Position numbers and translations under genes: made by a program. A DNA stretch of 44,911 nt. Origin: Mediterranea massiliensis. GTDB lineage: Bacteria; Bacteroidota; Bacteroidia; Bacteroidales; Bacteroidaceae. Where the stretch lies: assembly GCF_900128475.1 (NCBI RefSeq), contig NZ_LT635835.1, positions 331,182 to 376,092 of the forward strand, written 5' to 3'. Shown piece by piece: positions 25,184-33,565 of this stretch; within the stretch, counting starts at the first letter, position 1; every line of letters begins with the position of its first letter. The notes below the pieces were generated by a model. The model did no database searches. It worked only from the letters and a program-made list of their open reading frames with translations, and was not told the DNA's origin.

Positions 25184-25282
25184 CTTCAGGCAAATTCATG
25201 TTCAAGCGAACATAGCAAGTTGTGTTTTGAGGCACCCGAAATAAATTCGGGCACTCAAAACAAACTTGCCGCTCGCCTGAAG
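25184..25282. other. oriT: Probable origin of transfer (nested inverted repeats)
   Basis: The outer pair is CTTCAGGC (25184-25191)/GCCTGAAG (25275-25282). The middle and inner pairs form one long hairpin: GCAAGTT (25215-25221)/AACTTGC (25263-25269), TTTTGAG (25225-25231)/CTCAAAA (25254-25260) and CCCGAA (25235-25240)/TTCGGG (25246-25251). Lying directly upstream of mobA and the relaxase gene, where oriT sits in related elements, it is the best oriT candidate. The nic site cannot be fixed from sequence alone. Confidence 0.65.
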
Positions 25283-25316
25283 GCTCGGGAGGGATTTCCT
25301 CCAAAGTCGGAAATCC

Positions 25317-25805
25317 ATGACGGAAAATCAGCAACAGAAAATCTCAATGCGTATGGAAGAAAACAGTAAAAGAAAGACAAGAAAAGGTGCGGGACGGAAG
25401 CCGAAAACAGACCCGGCGGTACACCGCTATGTAGTACGGCTGAACTCGGAAGAGAACGGCCACTTTGAAATCCTGTTCCAGAAATCTGGACTGAAACAGC
25501 ATTCCAAGTTCATCAAGGCGATGATTTTCGGACGCGAAATGAAGGTGGTCAGAATCGACAAGGCGGCGATGGACTACTACATCAGGCTGACTAATTTCTA
25601 CCACCAGTTCCAGGCCATCGGCAACAACTACAACCAGACGGTGAAGGCAGTCAAGTCCAATTTCGGCGAGAAACGGGCGTTCGCCCTGTTACGAAATCTG
25701 GAGAAAGCTACCATTGACCTGGTGGTACTGAGCAAGCGGATTGTCATGCTTACCCGGGAATTCGAGGAGGAATACCTGATAAAAAGAAGGAAGGAGGAAC
25801 AGTAG
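25317..25805 (+). CDS. mobA: MobA, relaxosome accessory protein
   Basis: A 162-aa basic protein of the plasmid-mobilisation accessory (MobC-type) family: residues about 18-60 are KRKTRKGAGRKP then a strand-helix region (HRYVVRLNSEENGHFEILF) like a ribbon-helix-helix domain, followed by helical residues with QAIGNNYNQTVKAV, the segment conserved in relaxase accessory proteins. It should bind oriT and help the relaxase nick. The relaxase ATG follows its stop by 1 base, so the two are coupled. Met codons at 25350 and 25356 are possible later starts. Confidence 0.85.
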   Translation: MTENQQQKISMRMEENSKRKTRKGAGRKPKTDPAVHRYVVRLNSEENGHFEILFQKSGLKQHSKFIKAMIFGREMKVVRIDKAAMDYYIRLTNFYHQFQAIGNNYNQTVKAVKSNFGEKRAFALLRNLEKATIDLVVLSKRIVMLTREFEEEYLIKRRKEEQ

Positions 25806-25806
25806 A

Positions 25807-27063
25807 ATGGTGGCTAAAATCAACCGGGGTGTATCGCTCTACGGGGCGGTCATCTACAACCAGCGTAAAGTGGACGAGGCAACCGCCCGTATCATCGCGG
25901 GCAACCGCATGATTACCGACCTCACCGGAAATCTCCACAATGTCATGCAGCAGACGCTGTGGGCTTTCGAGAGCTACCTCGCCGCCAACAGAAATACGGA
26001 GAAGCCGGTACTGCACATCTCCCTAAATCCCTCGGTGGACGACCGCCTCACGGACGGGCAGTTCGCGGAACTGGCACGCGAGTACATGCAGAAGATGGGC
26101 TACGGCGACCAGCCCTACATCGTCTATCTGCATGAGGACATCGACCGCAGGCATGTCCATATCGTCTCCACCTGCGTAAAGGAGAACGGCGAGAAAATCA
26201 GTGACGCATACGAATGGAACCGCTCGATGAAAGCCTGCCGGGAACTGGAAAACAAATTCGGGCTCAAACCTGTGGCAGACAAGCGGAATGAACTGCTGGC
26301 ACCGTATCTAAAGAAAGCGGATTACCGGGACGGGGACGTGAAACGTCAGGTCGGCAATATCCTCAAGAGCGTGTTCACCGCCTACCGCTTTCAGACATTC
26401 GGGGAGTTCAGTGCCATGCTCTCATGCTTCAACATCGAGGCCAAACAGGTTCGGGGAGAATTTGAAGGCTCACCTTACAACGGCATCGTATATACCCTGA
26501 CGGACGATGCGGGCAGGCCGGTATGCACGCCTATCAAATCTTCGCTCATCGGCAAGCGCTTCGGCTACGAAGGGATAGAAAAAAGGATTGCCGTCAATGT
26601 CCGTGACTTCAGGACCCGGAAATGGCAGCCGAAAATCCATGACACAGTCGCGCTGGCCATGCACGGCTGCAGAGGAAACCGGGAAGACTTCATCCGGCTT
26701 CTCGGGGAAAAGGGCATCGACGTGGTGTTCAGGGAAAATGAGGAAGGCCGCATCTACGGCGTGACCTTCATCGACCACAAGAACCGTGAGGTGTATAACG
26801 GCTCCCGTCTGGGCAAGGAATTTTCCGCCAACGCCTTCGAACAGCTTTTCAGCAGGCCGCAGGAATTTCCGGAACAGGAAGCTTCCGGACAATATGCCGG
26901 CACACGGGAGAGCCTTTCCGACAGCATGGAAAGTACCATCGAGCAGGCTTTCGGGATATTCAGTCCCGACATCAACGGTCCTGACCCGCAGGAGGAGGCA
27001 CTCGCCCGCAAACTGCAACGCAAGAAAAAGAAGAAAAAACGCCGTTCACGCGGCATATCCTGA
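25807..27063 (+). CDS. mobB: MobB, relaxase
   Basis: A 418-aa relaxase of the relaxase/mobilisation-nuclease family. The histidine triad motif HEDIDRRHVHIV lies at about residues 109-120 and should bind the metal; an N-terminal Tyr (LYGAVIYNQ, residues about 12-20) is the candidate nucleophile that attaches to the 5' end of nicked DNA. The C-terminal tail is very basic (KKKKKKRR). It starts 1 base after mobA and is followed by mobC after 34 bases. Confidence 0.9.
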   Translation: MVAKINRGVSLYGAVIYNQRKVDEATARIIAGNRMITDLTGNLHNVMQQTLWAFESYLAANRNTEKPVLHISLNPSVDDRLTDGQFAELAREYMQKMGYGDQPYIVYLHEDIDRRHVHIVSTCVKENGEKISDAYEWNRSMKACRELENKFGLKPVADKRNELLAPYLKKADYRDGDVKRQVGNILKSVFTAYRFQTFGEFSAMLSCFNIEAKQVRGEFEGSPYNGIVYTLTDDAGRPVCTPIKSSLIGKRFGYEGIEKRIAVNVRDFRTRKWQPKIHDTVALAMHGCRGNREDFIRLLGEKGIDVVFRENEEGRIYGVTFIDHKNREVYNGSRLGKEFSANAFEQLFSRPQEFPEQEASGQYAGTRESLSDSMESTIEQAFGIFSPDINGPDPQEEALARKLQRKKKKKKRRSRGIS

Positions 27064-27097
27064 TTGTCAATTACCAACCATCAAAATTTTTACAGTT

Positions 27098-27814
27098 ATG
27101 CAACAAGAAGATGATTTGAGAGGACTGGCCAAGGTCATGGAGTTCATGCGTGCCATTTCCATCGTGTTTATTGTCATCCACGTCTACTGGTTCTGCTACG
27201 GGACATTCGTGGACATGGGTATCCACATCGGAGTCGTGGACAGAATCCTGCTGAACTTCCAGAGGACGGCAGGACTGTTCAGCAACCTGCTTGTGACGAA
27301 AGTGTTCGCCTTCATATTCCTGAGCCTTTCGTGCCTGGGTACGAAAGGGGTCAAGAACCAGAAGATGACGTGGCGGAAGATATACGCCGCCTTCCTCGGC
27401 GGCATCGTCCTTTTCTTCATGAACTGGTGGATGCTCGACCTGCCGTTCAACCCGACGGTGAATGCGGCCGCATATACGCTGACGCTCACCGCAGGCTACA
27501 TTCTCCTGCTCATGTCGGGAGTATGGATCAGCCGTATGCTGAAGCACAACCTCATGGAGGATGTGTTCAACACCGCCAACGAAAGTTTCATGCAGGAAAC
27601 CAGGCTTATGGAAAACGAGTATTCCGTCAACCTGCCCACGAAATTTGTCTATCAGGGCAAGGAATGGGACGGCTGGATCAACATCGTGAACCCGTTCCGA
27701 GCCTCCATCGTGCTGGGAACCCCGGGCTCGGGAAAGAGTTATGCCGTGGTGAACAACTACATCAAACAGCAGATCGAGAAATCCTTTGCCATGTATATCT
27801 ACGACTACAAGTTT
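27098..27814 (+). CDS. mobC: MobC coupling protein, 5' exon (interrupted by group II intron)
   Basis: Residues 1-239 of a VirD4/TraG-type coupling ATPase that hands the relaxosome to the transfer channel. Hydrophobic segments near residues 15-35, 60-85, 100-118 and 125-148 anchor it; Walker A is GTPGSGKSY at about residues 207-215. The exon ends after YDYKF in phase 0 and the frame would stop at TGA two codons later, inside the intron. Joined to 30201-31517, it gives a 677-residue protein of normal length. Start at 27098 (MQQEDDL) follows an A/T-rich leader 34 bases after mobB. Confidence 0.88.
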
Positions 27815-28440
27815 GTGTGACGAGCAAGTCATGTTGATGGCTGTTTAACTGAGTTAAACTCTGATTAAACCTATTGTTTCGTCAATAGTAGCCTAAGAGC
27901 AGGTGCGACATCAGTTGTGCTAAGCTGCTCTGAAAAGGTAACCCTCCCGAAAGGGGAAGAATGAACCGTGAGGGAATTTCAACGACCGCAAGCGTTATGC
28001 AGTCTGGGGGCTTGGCTCAATGGTATGGTTAGCGCAAGCGAACTGTTATTTAAAGGTCGTTAAGTCGAACAAGCCAAACAACGCTGATAGGCTTGAACCA
28101 AAAGGTAAAGCGGTTGGACATTTCTGTGAATTTTGGGAATGCACGAACATCAGAACCGCCGGCTGAGAGACAGAACCTAACCCATTGGTTTGGCATCAAC
28201 ATGGAACTCGGTAAGCCTATATATCTCCCACAAAGGGTAAGCAGACCGCAAGGAATGCCGAATGGTATGTAGGTATAAGATTGTGGAAAAAGCGAATGCC
28301 ATTCTGTAACGGAATGGATAAGGATTAAGCCAATGTCACGTGTGTCATTGACAACATCATCCTCCACGAAAGTGGGCAGACTTCCACTAGGTAATTCTTT
28401 TACAAGATAACTTAAAGAACTTCTTAAAGGAGGAAAGCAA

Positions 28441-30096
28441 ATGAACGAAAATAGAAATATTAAGTGTGCGCCTTCTGACCGAAACCAAAGTTGGACCAGT
28501 ATAGACTGGAACAAGGCGGAGGAAACGGTCAAGAAGCTTCAAGCGCGTATTGTAAAAGCTCAGAAAGAAGGTAAGTATGGTAAAGTGAAAGCTTTGCAAT
28601 GGACACTTACCCACTCGTTTTATGCCAAGGCATTGGCAGTTAAACGAGTGACCTCTAACAGTGGCTCAAAAACTTCGGGGGTGGACAAAACATTATGGAC
28701 AACACCTGAAAGAAAATACAGAGCCATTGCTACACTTAAGAGAAGAGGCTACAAACCTCAACCGTTAAAGAGAGTCAATATCAAAAAGAGTAATGGTAAA
28801 CTTCGCCCTTTGGGCATTCCTACAATGACAGACCGCGCAATGCAGGCATTGTACCTAATGGCACTTGACCCTGTAGCAGAAACCATTTCGGACAAATATT
28901 CATTTGGATTCAGAAAGAATCGCTGTTGTGCAGATGCCATGATTCGTTGTCATACCCTCTTATCTCGTTCTTACTCACCCGAGTGGGTTTTAGAGGGAGA
29001 TATAAAGGGATGCTTTGACCACATCAGCCATGATTGGCTTCTAAACAATGTCCCTATGGATAAAGAAATACTCCGTAAGTGGTTGAAATGCGGATTTGTC
29101 TTCAAAGGAGAGGTTTTCCCAACGGAAGAAGGTACACCACAAGGTGGAATCATATCGCCAACTCTTGCTAACATCGCTCTGAACGGTATCGAAAAGGCTC
29201 TTTCGGGATTCAAGCAAACAACCCGTAATGGTGTTGCATATAATCCCAAAGTGAGTTTAATACGATATGCCGATGATTTTATCATTACAGGTGCATCTAA
29301 AGAAATCTTGGAAAACGAGGTAAAACCTATTCTAGTCGAATTCTTCCAAGAAAGAGGGCTGGAACTGTCAGAAGAAAAAACAGTTATAACCCATGTTTCG
29401 GAAGGTTTTGATTTTCTCGGATTCAATGTTCGCAAATATAATGGTACACTACTGACAAAACCGTCAAAGAAAAGTGTAAAGAAACTCACCGAAAAGGTGA
29501 AGGTTCTATTGAAATCGCACAGAGCAGTAAAACAAGAGGAAATACTTATGATGCTGAATCCAATATTGACGGGATGGTCAATGTACTATCGGTATTGCGC
29601 AGCCTCAGAAACTTTTAGGAAAACCGACCAAAAGATATTCAATATGATTTGGAGATGGTGTCTCAGACGCCATTCAAACAAATCTCTTGGATGGATTAAA
29701 AATCGGTATTTTCATCGTGTGAATAATCGTGATTGGTGTTTTGGTATCGCAAAAGACAGTCCTAAGGGAAATACACATATCCTTCTAACTCGTCTGTTTG
29801 ATACCAAGATTACAAAATATCCCCAAATAAAAGGGGATGCAAATCCGTATGATGCGGAATGGTATGATTACTTCCTTGACAGAAATCTTATTCGTATGAA
29901 AGAAAGTTTGAAAGGAAGGAAATCCCTCATATTCATGTGGGAAAGACAGAACCAATGCTGTCCATTATGTGGAGAACCCATAACCAAAGACACACCGTGG
30001 CGCACGGTGATGCTGAACGTGGATGGTATATCCAAACTGCATCTTGCACATGAAACATGTTGTAAATCTCTTAACAAGAAAGGAGGACTTTCATGA
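28441..30096 (+). CDS. ltrA: Group II intron reverse transcriptase/maturase (with HNH-type domain)
   Basis: A 551-aa intron-encoded protein. The RT domain (residues about 70-330) has FRKNRCCADAM, EGDIKGCFDHI, GTPQGGIISP and the catalytic RYADD with YADD at residues 276-279. The maturase/X domain follows (GWSMYYRYCAASETFRK). The C-terminus has CPLCGEP near residue 506 and a later His/Cys group, an HNH-type endonuclease used in retrohoming. A strong Shine-Dalgarno AAAGGAGG (28426-28433) lies 7 bases before the ATG, unlike other genes here, pointing to an origin outside Bacteroidetes. It should promote splicing from mobC and mobility. Confidence 0.95.
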   Translation: MNENRNIKCAPSDRNQSWTSIDWNKAEETVKKLQARIVKAQKEGKYGKVKALQWTLTHSFYAKALAVKRVTSNSGSKTSGVDKTLWTTPERKYRAIATLKRRGYKPQPLKRVNIKKSNGKLRPLGIPTMTDRAMQALYLMALDPVAETISDKYSFGFRKNRCCADAMIRCHTLLSRSYSPEWVLEGDIKGCFDHISHDWLLNNVPMDKEILRKWLKCGFVFKGEVFPTEEGTPQGGIISPTLANIALNGIEKALSGFKQTTRNGVAYNPKVSLIRYADDFIITGASKEILENEVKPILVEFFQERGLELSEEKTVITHVSEGFDFLGFNVRKYNGTLLTKPSKKSVKKLTEKVKVLLKSHRAVKQEEILMMLNPILTGWSMYYRYCAASETFRKTDQKIFNMIWRWCLRRHSNKSLGWIKNRYFHRVNNRDWCFGIAKDSPKGNTHILLTRLFDTKITKYPQIKGDANPYDAEWYDYFLDRNLIRMKESLKGRKSLIFMWERQNQCCPLCGEPITKDTPWRTVMLNVDGISKLHLAHETCCKSLNKKGGLS

Positions 30097-30125
30097 GCGT
30101 GCTTCATAGAAGTATTGAATTGCTT

Positions 30126-30200
30126 GAGCCGTATGATGGGAAACTATCATGTACGGTTCTTAGGGGGGAAAGCGCCCGTAAGGGTGCCGACCTACCCGAT
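30126..30200 (+). ncRNA. Group II intron domains V and VI
   Basis: Domain V (30126-30159) starts GAGCC and folds as the standard 34-nt hairpin with a GAAA tetraloop, including the AGC catalytic triad. Domain VI (about 30163-30197) pairs GCGCCC with GGGUGC around a GUAA loop and GGG with CCC lower in the stem; an A near 30190 or 30194 is the branch-point candidate. Both lie inside an open frame leading into the 3' exon. Confidence 0.9.
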
Positions 30201-31517
30201 CCGGACCTCTCGGAAATAGCCTACAACCATCTGCTCAAACACAGACAGAGTTACAAGGTCAAACCGGAATTCTACGTCATCAATTTTGACGACCCCAGAC
30301 GCAGCCACCGCTGCAATCCGATCAATCCGAGATTCATGGCAGACATCAGCGATGCCTACGAATCAGCCTACACGATAATGCTCAATTTGAACAAGACCTG
30401 GATACAGAAACAGGGTGACTTTTTCGTGGAATCCCCGATTATTCTCCTCGCTGCAATTATCTGGTATTTAAGGATTTACAAGGACGGAAGGTATTGTACG
30501 TTTCCTCATGCAATCGAATTTCTTAACAAGCCGTATGCGGATATTTTCACGATTCTGACCTCGTATCCGTCCCTCGAAAACTACCTTTCCCCATTTATGG
30601 ACGCATGGCAAGGCGGAGCTCAAGACCAGCTCCAAGGCCAGATAGCAAGTGCGAAAATCCCGCTTTCGCGCATGATTTCGCCACAGCTTTATTGGGTGAT
30701 GACAGGGGACGATTTCACCCTTGACCTGAACAATCCCGAACACCCAAAAATCCTCTGCGTGGGCAATAATCCGGACAGGCAGAATATCTATTCGGCGGCT
30801 CTCGGCCTGTACAATTCGCGCATCGTCAAATTGGTGAACAAGAAAGGACAACTGAAAAGTTCCATCATCATCGACGAGCTTCCGACCATCTATTTCCGTG
30901 GTATCGACAACCTGATTGCGACCGCCCGAAGCAACAAGGTGGCCGTCTGTCTCGGCTTCCAGGACTTCTCGCAGCTTGCACGTGACTACGGCGACAAGGA
31001 GGCGAAGGTTATCCAGAACACGGTGGGCAATATCTTCAGCGGACAGGTGGTCGGAGAAACGGCAAAATCATTGTCGGAACGGTTCGGCAAGATACTCCAG
31101 CAGCGGCAGTCCATATCCATCAACCGTCAGGACACTTCGACTTCCATCAACACGCAGCTCGATTCCCTGATACCCGCCTCCAAGATAGCCAACCTCTCGC
31201 AGGGCACGTTCGTGGGTAGCGTGGCAGACAATTTCGGAGAAGAGATAGACCAGAAAATTTTCCATGCCCGCATCATCGTGGACAGCGCAAAGGTATCGGA
31301 AGAAATGAAAGCCTACAAGAAAATCCCTGTCATCAACGAGTTCAGGGATGCGGACGGAAACGACATCATGCAGCAGCAGATTGACCGTAACTACTCGCAG
31401 ATAAAGGCGGACGTGTTGCAGATAATAGAAGAAGAAATGGAAAGAATAAAAAATGATCCGGAACTGAGACACCTCATCCCGCAGCAAGAGGGAGAGGGAA
31501 ACAATGACGGTGAATAG
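30201..31517 (+). CDS. mobC: MobC coupling protein, 3' exon
   Basis: Codons 240-677 of the spliced coupling protein, beginning PDLSEIAYNHLLKH. The Walker B region SSIIIDELPTIYF lies at about residue 459-471 of the joined protein, and GFQDFSQL follows as in VirD4/TraG proteins. The C-terminus is charged and acidic. In unspliced RNA the same frame is open from an ATG at 30093, giving a 474-aa product whose first 36 residues come from the intron. A terminator (31523-31535) follows the stop. Confidence 0.88.
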   Translation, partial: PDLSEIAYNHLLKHRQSYKVKPEFYVINFDDPRRSHRCNPINPRFMADISDAYESAYTIMLNLNKTWIQKQGDFFVESPIILLAAIIWYLRIYKDGRYCTFPHAIEFLNKPYADIFTILTSYPSLENYLSPFMDAWQGGAQDQLQGQIASAKIPLSRMISPQLYWVMTGDDFTLDLNNPEHPKILCVGNNPDRQNIYSAALGLYNSRIVKLVNKKGQLKSSIIIDELPTIYFRGIDNLIATARSNKVAVCLGFQDFSQLARDYGDKEAKVIQNTVGNIFSGQVVGETAKSLSERFGKILQQRQSISINRQDTSTSINTQLDSLIPASKIANLSQGTFVGSVADNFGEEIDQKIFHARIIVDSAKVSEEMKAYKKIPVINEFRDADGNDIMQQQIDRNYSQIKADVLQIIEEEMERIKNDPELRHLIPQQEGEGNNDGE

Positions 31518-31522
31518 ACGAA

Positions 31523-31535
31523 AGCGGAGACCGCT
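31523..31535 (+). terminator. Terminator of the mob operon
   Basis: AGCGG (31523-31527) and CCGCT (31531-31535) form a short stem with an AGA loop, followed by GTTTTATTT. It is 5 bases after the mobC stop and just before structured leader copy 3, so it separates the two units. Confidence 0.55.
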
Positions 31536-31550
31536 GTTTTATTTCCGCCT

Positions 31551-31717
31551 GCAAAGGTCGTCCCGTGCCCGCTGGATCGTGCAAGGCCGGGCCCCTCCGG
31601 GGTTTGCTGAAAAAATCATCCTCGCCCGAGTGCTCCGGTATTTTTTCGCAAAGCCTTGCACAATCCGGCACGGGACAGAAAGGCAGGCAAGAAATAAAAT
31701 ACCGGCTTGACAAGCCG
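31551..31717 (+). ncRNA. Y-shaped structured leader element, copy 3
   Basis: It starts with GCAAAGGT. The outer stem is CCCGTGCC (31562-31569)/GGCACGGG (31667-31674) and GTGCAAGGC (31579-31587)/GCCTTGCAC (31653-31661). The long hairpin is GAAAAAAT (31609-31616)/ATTTTTTC (31640-31647), with the invariant loop. The small hairpin is CCCC-TCC-GGGG. The tail hairpin is CGGCTT (31703-31708)/AAGCCG (31712-31717). The next gene starts 20 bases downstream. Confidence 0.75.
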
Positions 31718-31737
31718 CAAATGTCTAACTCAAAAAA

Positions 31738-32004
31738 ATGAAAGATATGAGCAGAAGCAACTTCACCCCGATGGAAAGATTCCATGAGATTCTAAACGGA
31801 CACGAACTACAGGCCATGAACGTGGGTATAAACCATATCCGCATCTTCAGGGACGGCCGGAAAATGTTCGACTACTATCCGCTAAGAATGAAACTCTTCG
31901 ACTACCACAACTGGTACCAGCTTACCTATCCATCCTTCGGCAATGGCGATGGGAAATGGGAACAGGAACTTCAAGAGATAATCGGCAGACTTTCCGCCGC
32001 ATAA
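31738..32004 (+). CDS. Hypothetical protein, 88 aa
   Basis: Not recognised. A basic and aromatic small protein (FDYYPLRMKLFDYHNWYQLTY) without membrane helix. It is the first gene after structured leader copy 3. The ATG at 31738 follows an A-run; an in-frame ATG three codons later (31747) is an alternative start. Next gene begins 10 bases after the stop, so the three genes to 32764 form one unit. Confidence 0.65.
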   Translation: MKDMSRSNFTPMERFHEILNGHELQAMNVGINHIRIFRDGRKMFDYYPLRMKLFDYHNWYQLTYPSFGNGDGKWEQELQEIIGRLSAA

Positions 32005-32014
32005 ACGGTATGCT

Positions 32015-32266
32015 ATGGCAGCGCACATGAAAAAGACGGAATGGGACAACATTCCCGAATGGGCCATATATGCCCTGGAATACGGAACGGAAGAGGACGG
32101 TAGCCTGAATGAAGAGGAACGGGCCATGATTGAAAAATTTATCGGCACACATTTCCCGAAAGGATACACGATGAGCGTAGACTGGGACGCCTGCAACGAG
32201 TTTGACCGCTATCCCGCATTTGGAGAGCCTTGCAAGACCTGCAAGGTTCTTTTTGTTTCACCATAA
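32015..32266 (+). CDS. Hypothetical protein, 83 aa
   Basis: Not recognised with certainty. The protein has EWAIYALEYGTEEDGSLNEEE near the start and ends with PAFGEPCKTCKVLF; this general pattern (EYG...EE...PAFG) is seen in small proteins of phages and conjugative elements. It is acidic and cytosolic. Spacing of 10 and 12 bases to its neighbours indicates cotranscription from leader copy 3. Confidence 0.65.
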   Translation: MAAHMKKTEWDNIPEWAIYALEYGTEEDGSLNEEERAMIEKFIGTHFPKGYTMSVDWDACNEFDRYPAFGEPCKTCKVLFVSP

Positions 32267-32278
32267 ATACACAGAAAA

Positions 32279-32764
32279 ATGAAAAGAATGACACTGAGCG
32301 AATACCTCGCTGTCCCCGAAAATTATCGGGGAGTATGGACTACCGAACGATGGGACATTCCCGATTGGGAAAACTTGAGAAAAAACCACATGGGAAAACG
32401 TACCCTGATGGTATATGACAAAGGCACTTGCCTGCTTGTCGAGGGTCTGAGCCTTGAAATCGTGGACGACAGTGCCTGGAAGAAGCCGGAGGAAATCAAG
32501 AAGGAAATCCGTGAAAAATATCAGGAGTACCGTACTGAAAAGGGACATGAACCGCATTTCCTCGAATGCGTCATACGCTGGAACGATACCTTGGAGACAC
32601 TGGAGACAAGAATCGCCCTGGACATGGATTCCGATACGGAAATGGACGATGAAATCTTCTTCTATTGCGATACTCTGGACAACCTGCTGTCACTCGCTGA
32701 CAAAAGCGGGGAAGATTTTGTCATAGCCGGATGCTTCGGATTCGGTGAATATGAAGTACTGTAA
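32279..32764 (+). CDS. Hypothetical acidic protein, 161 aa
   Basis: Not recognised. An acidic, helical protein (KKPEEIKKEIREKYQEYR; DMDSDTEMDDEIFFY) with no signal peptide or membrane segment. It is the last gene of the unit behind leader copy 3. The G+C-richer element sequence ends with it: the next gene, convergent by 7 bases, opens an AT-rich island. No terminator hairpin is evident in the 7-base gap. Confidence 0.65.
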   Translation: MKRMTLSEYLAVPENYRGVWTTERWDIPDWENLRKNHMGKRTLMVYDKGTCLLVEGLSLEIVDDSAWKKPEEIKKEIREKYQEYRTEKGHEPHFLECVIRWNDTLETLETRIALDMDSDTEMDDEIFFYCDTLDNLLSLADKSGEDFVIAGCFGFGEYEVL

Positions 32765-32771
32765 AGATTTT

Positions 32772-33434
32772 TTAGGCAAAATGTAATTCTTCATAAAAGC
32801 ATCCACCTTTAATAATGTCGTATCCAATAATATTTTCTTGTTGCATAGCATTAATTATTCGTTCTGAAAAGAAAAAGCCTCCTCCTTGTGGATACAATAA
32901 ATCATAACTATTATATACATTTCTCAATGTAACTTTTTTCAAACAATAATTATCTGGATCGTTATAGTATTCGACACGGTCATTGAATATTTTAGTAATC
33001 CCATTGTCAAACATGTCTTCAAATATACATTTTGGATAAACAAATTCAGTATCTGGTATCATTGGAATAAATAATAGATAGAAGTCTTCATGACCTTCTA
33101 TGAATATTCTTTTAAATACATACTCATCTTTTGAAATTTTCAATTGTTCAAAGATCCTTTTTATATTATTGCTAACGACCGCAACCAAGCTTAAACAAGA
33201 TGGTGTAAAATCCATGAAATCTATAACATTGCTTCTTTTTAAAAGTTTACCCAAAAGGTTATCTGGCATATCGTCATAAAAAGTTTTTTGATTTTCAAAA
33301 TAGACAGAAATAGTTTTAGCTTTATCTGAAATATATTTCAAGAAATTTTTGGACTCTATGCTGATTGTATGAGGCATTTCATATCTACCTCTTATTTTTT
33401 TATCTAAAGTAAAAGACAATTGATAATATTTCAT
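32772..33434 (-). CDS. Imm11/DUF1629-like putative immunity protein, 220 aa
   Basis: A soluble protein opening MKYYQLSFTLDKK and ending with ...ERIINAMQQENIIGYDIIKG. A start in YYxL, a middle DFYLLFIP and an end with a ligand-like helix then GYDI resemble the DUF1629/Imm11 group of immunity proteins, but the likeness is modest. It begins the AT-rich island, in which every gene is on the minus strand. If it is an immunity protein, it would neutralise a specific polymorphic toxin; no toxin gene is intact nearby. Confidence 0.5.
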   Translation of the reverse strand: MKYYQLSFTLDKKIRGRYEMPHTISIESKNFLKYISDKAKTISVYFENQKTFYDDMPDNLLGKLLKRSNVIDFMDFTPSCLSLVAVVSNNIKRIFEQLKISKDEYVFKRIFIEGHEDFYLLFIPMIPDTEFVYPKCIFEDMFDNGITKIFNDRVEYYNDPDNYCLKKVTLRNVYNSYDLLYPQGGGFFFSERIINAMQQENIIGYDIIKGGCFYEELHFA

Positions 33435-33565
33435 TTTACAATAAATTGTGTCGTGAATGTTAAATACAATGTTGTATGATTTAAGACCTCCAATGCAAAG
33501 GCAATTGAAATAGAATCTGTATTTATAATTATGATAGTCTAATACATATTTTACACTCTCAAGTT

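Larger units (their letters stand above)
27815..30200 (+). mobile_element. Group II intron inserted in mobC
   Basis: The 2386-nt element begins with GTGTG (27815), matching the GUGYG 5' consensus, and ends in AT after a domain VI-like stem. A canonical 34-nt domain V lies at 30126-30159. It encodes a reverse transcriptase (28441-30096). Removing 27815-30200 joins YDYKF to PDLSEIAYN in phase 0 and restores the coupling-protein sequence. Region 27821-28440 is non-coding intron RNA (domains I-IV). The orientation matches the host gene, as required for splicing. Confidence 0.93.

Noticed and set aside
27098..31517. mobC read as a frameshifted or truncated pseudogene
   Set aside because: The break has exact group II intron ends, a canonical domain V and an intact RT; removing 27815-30200 rejoins the frame in phase 0.
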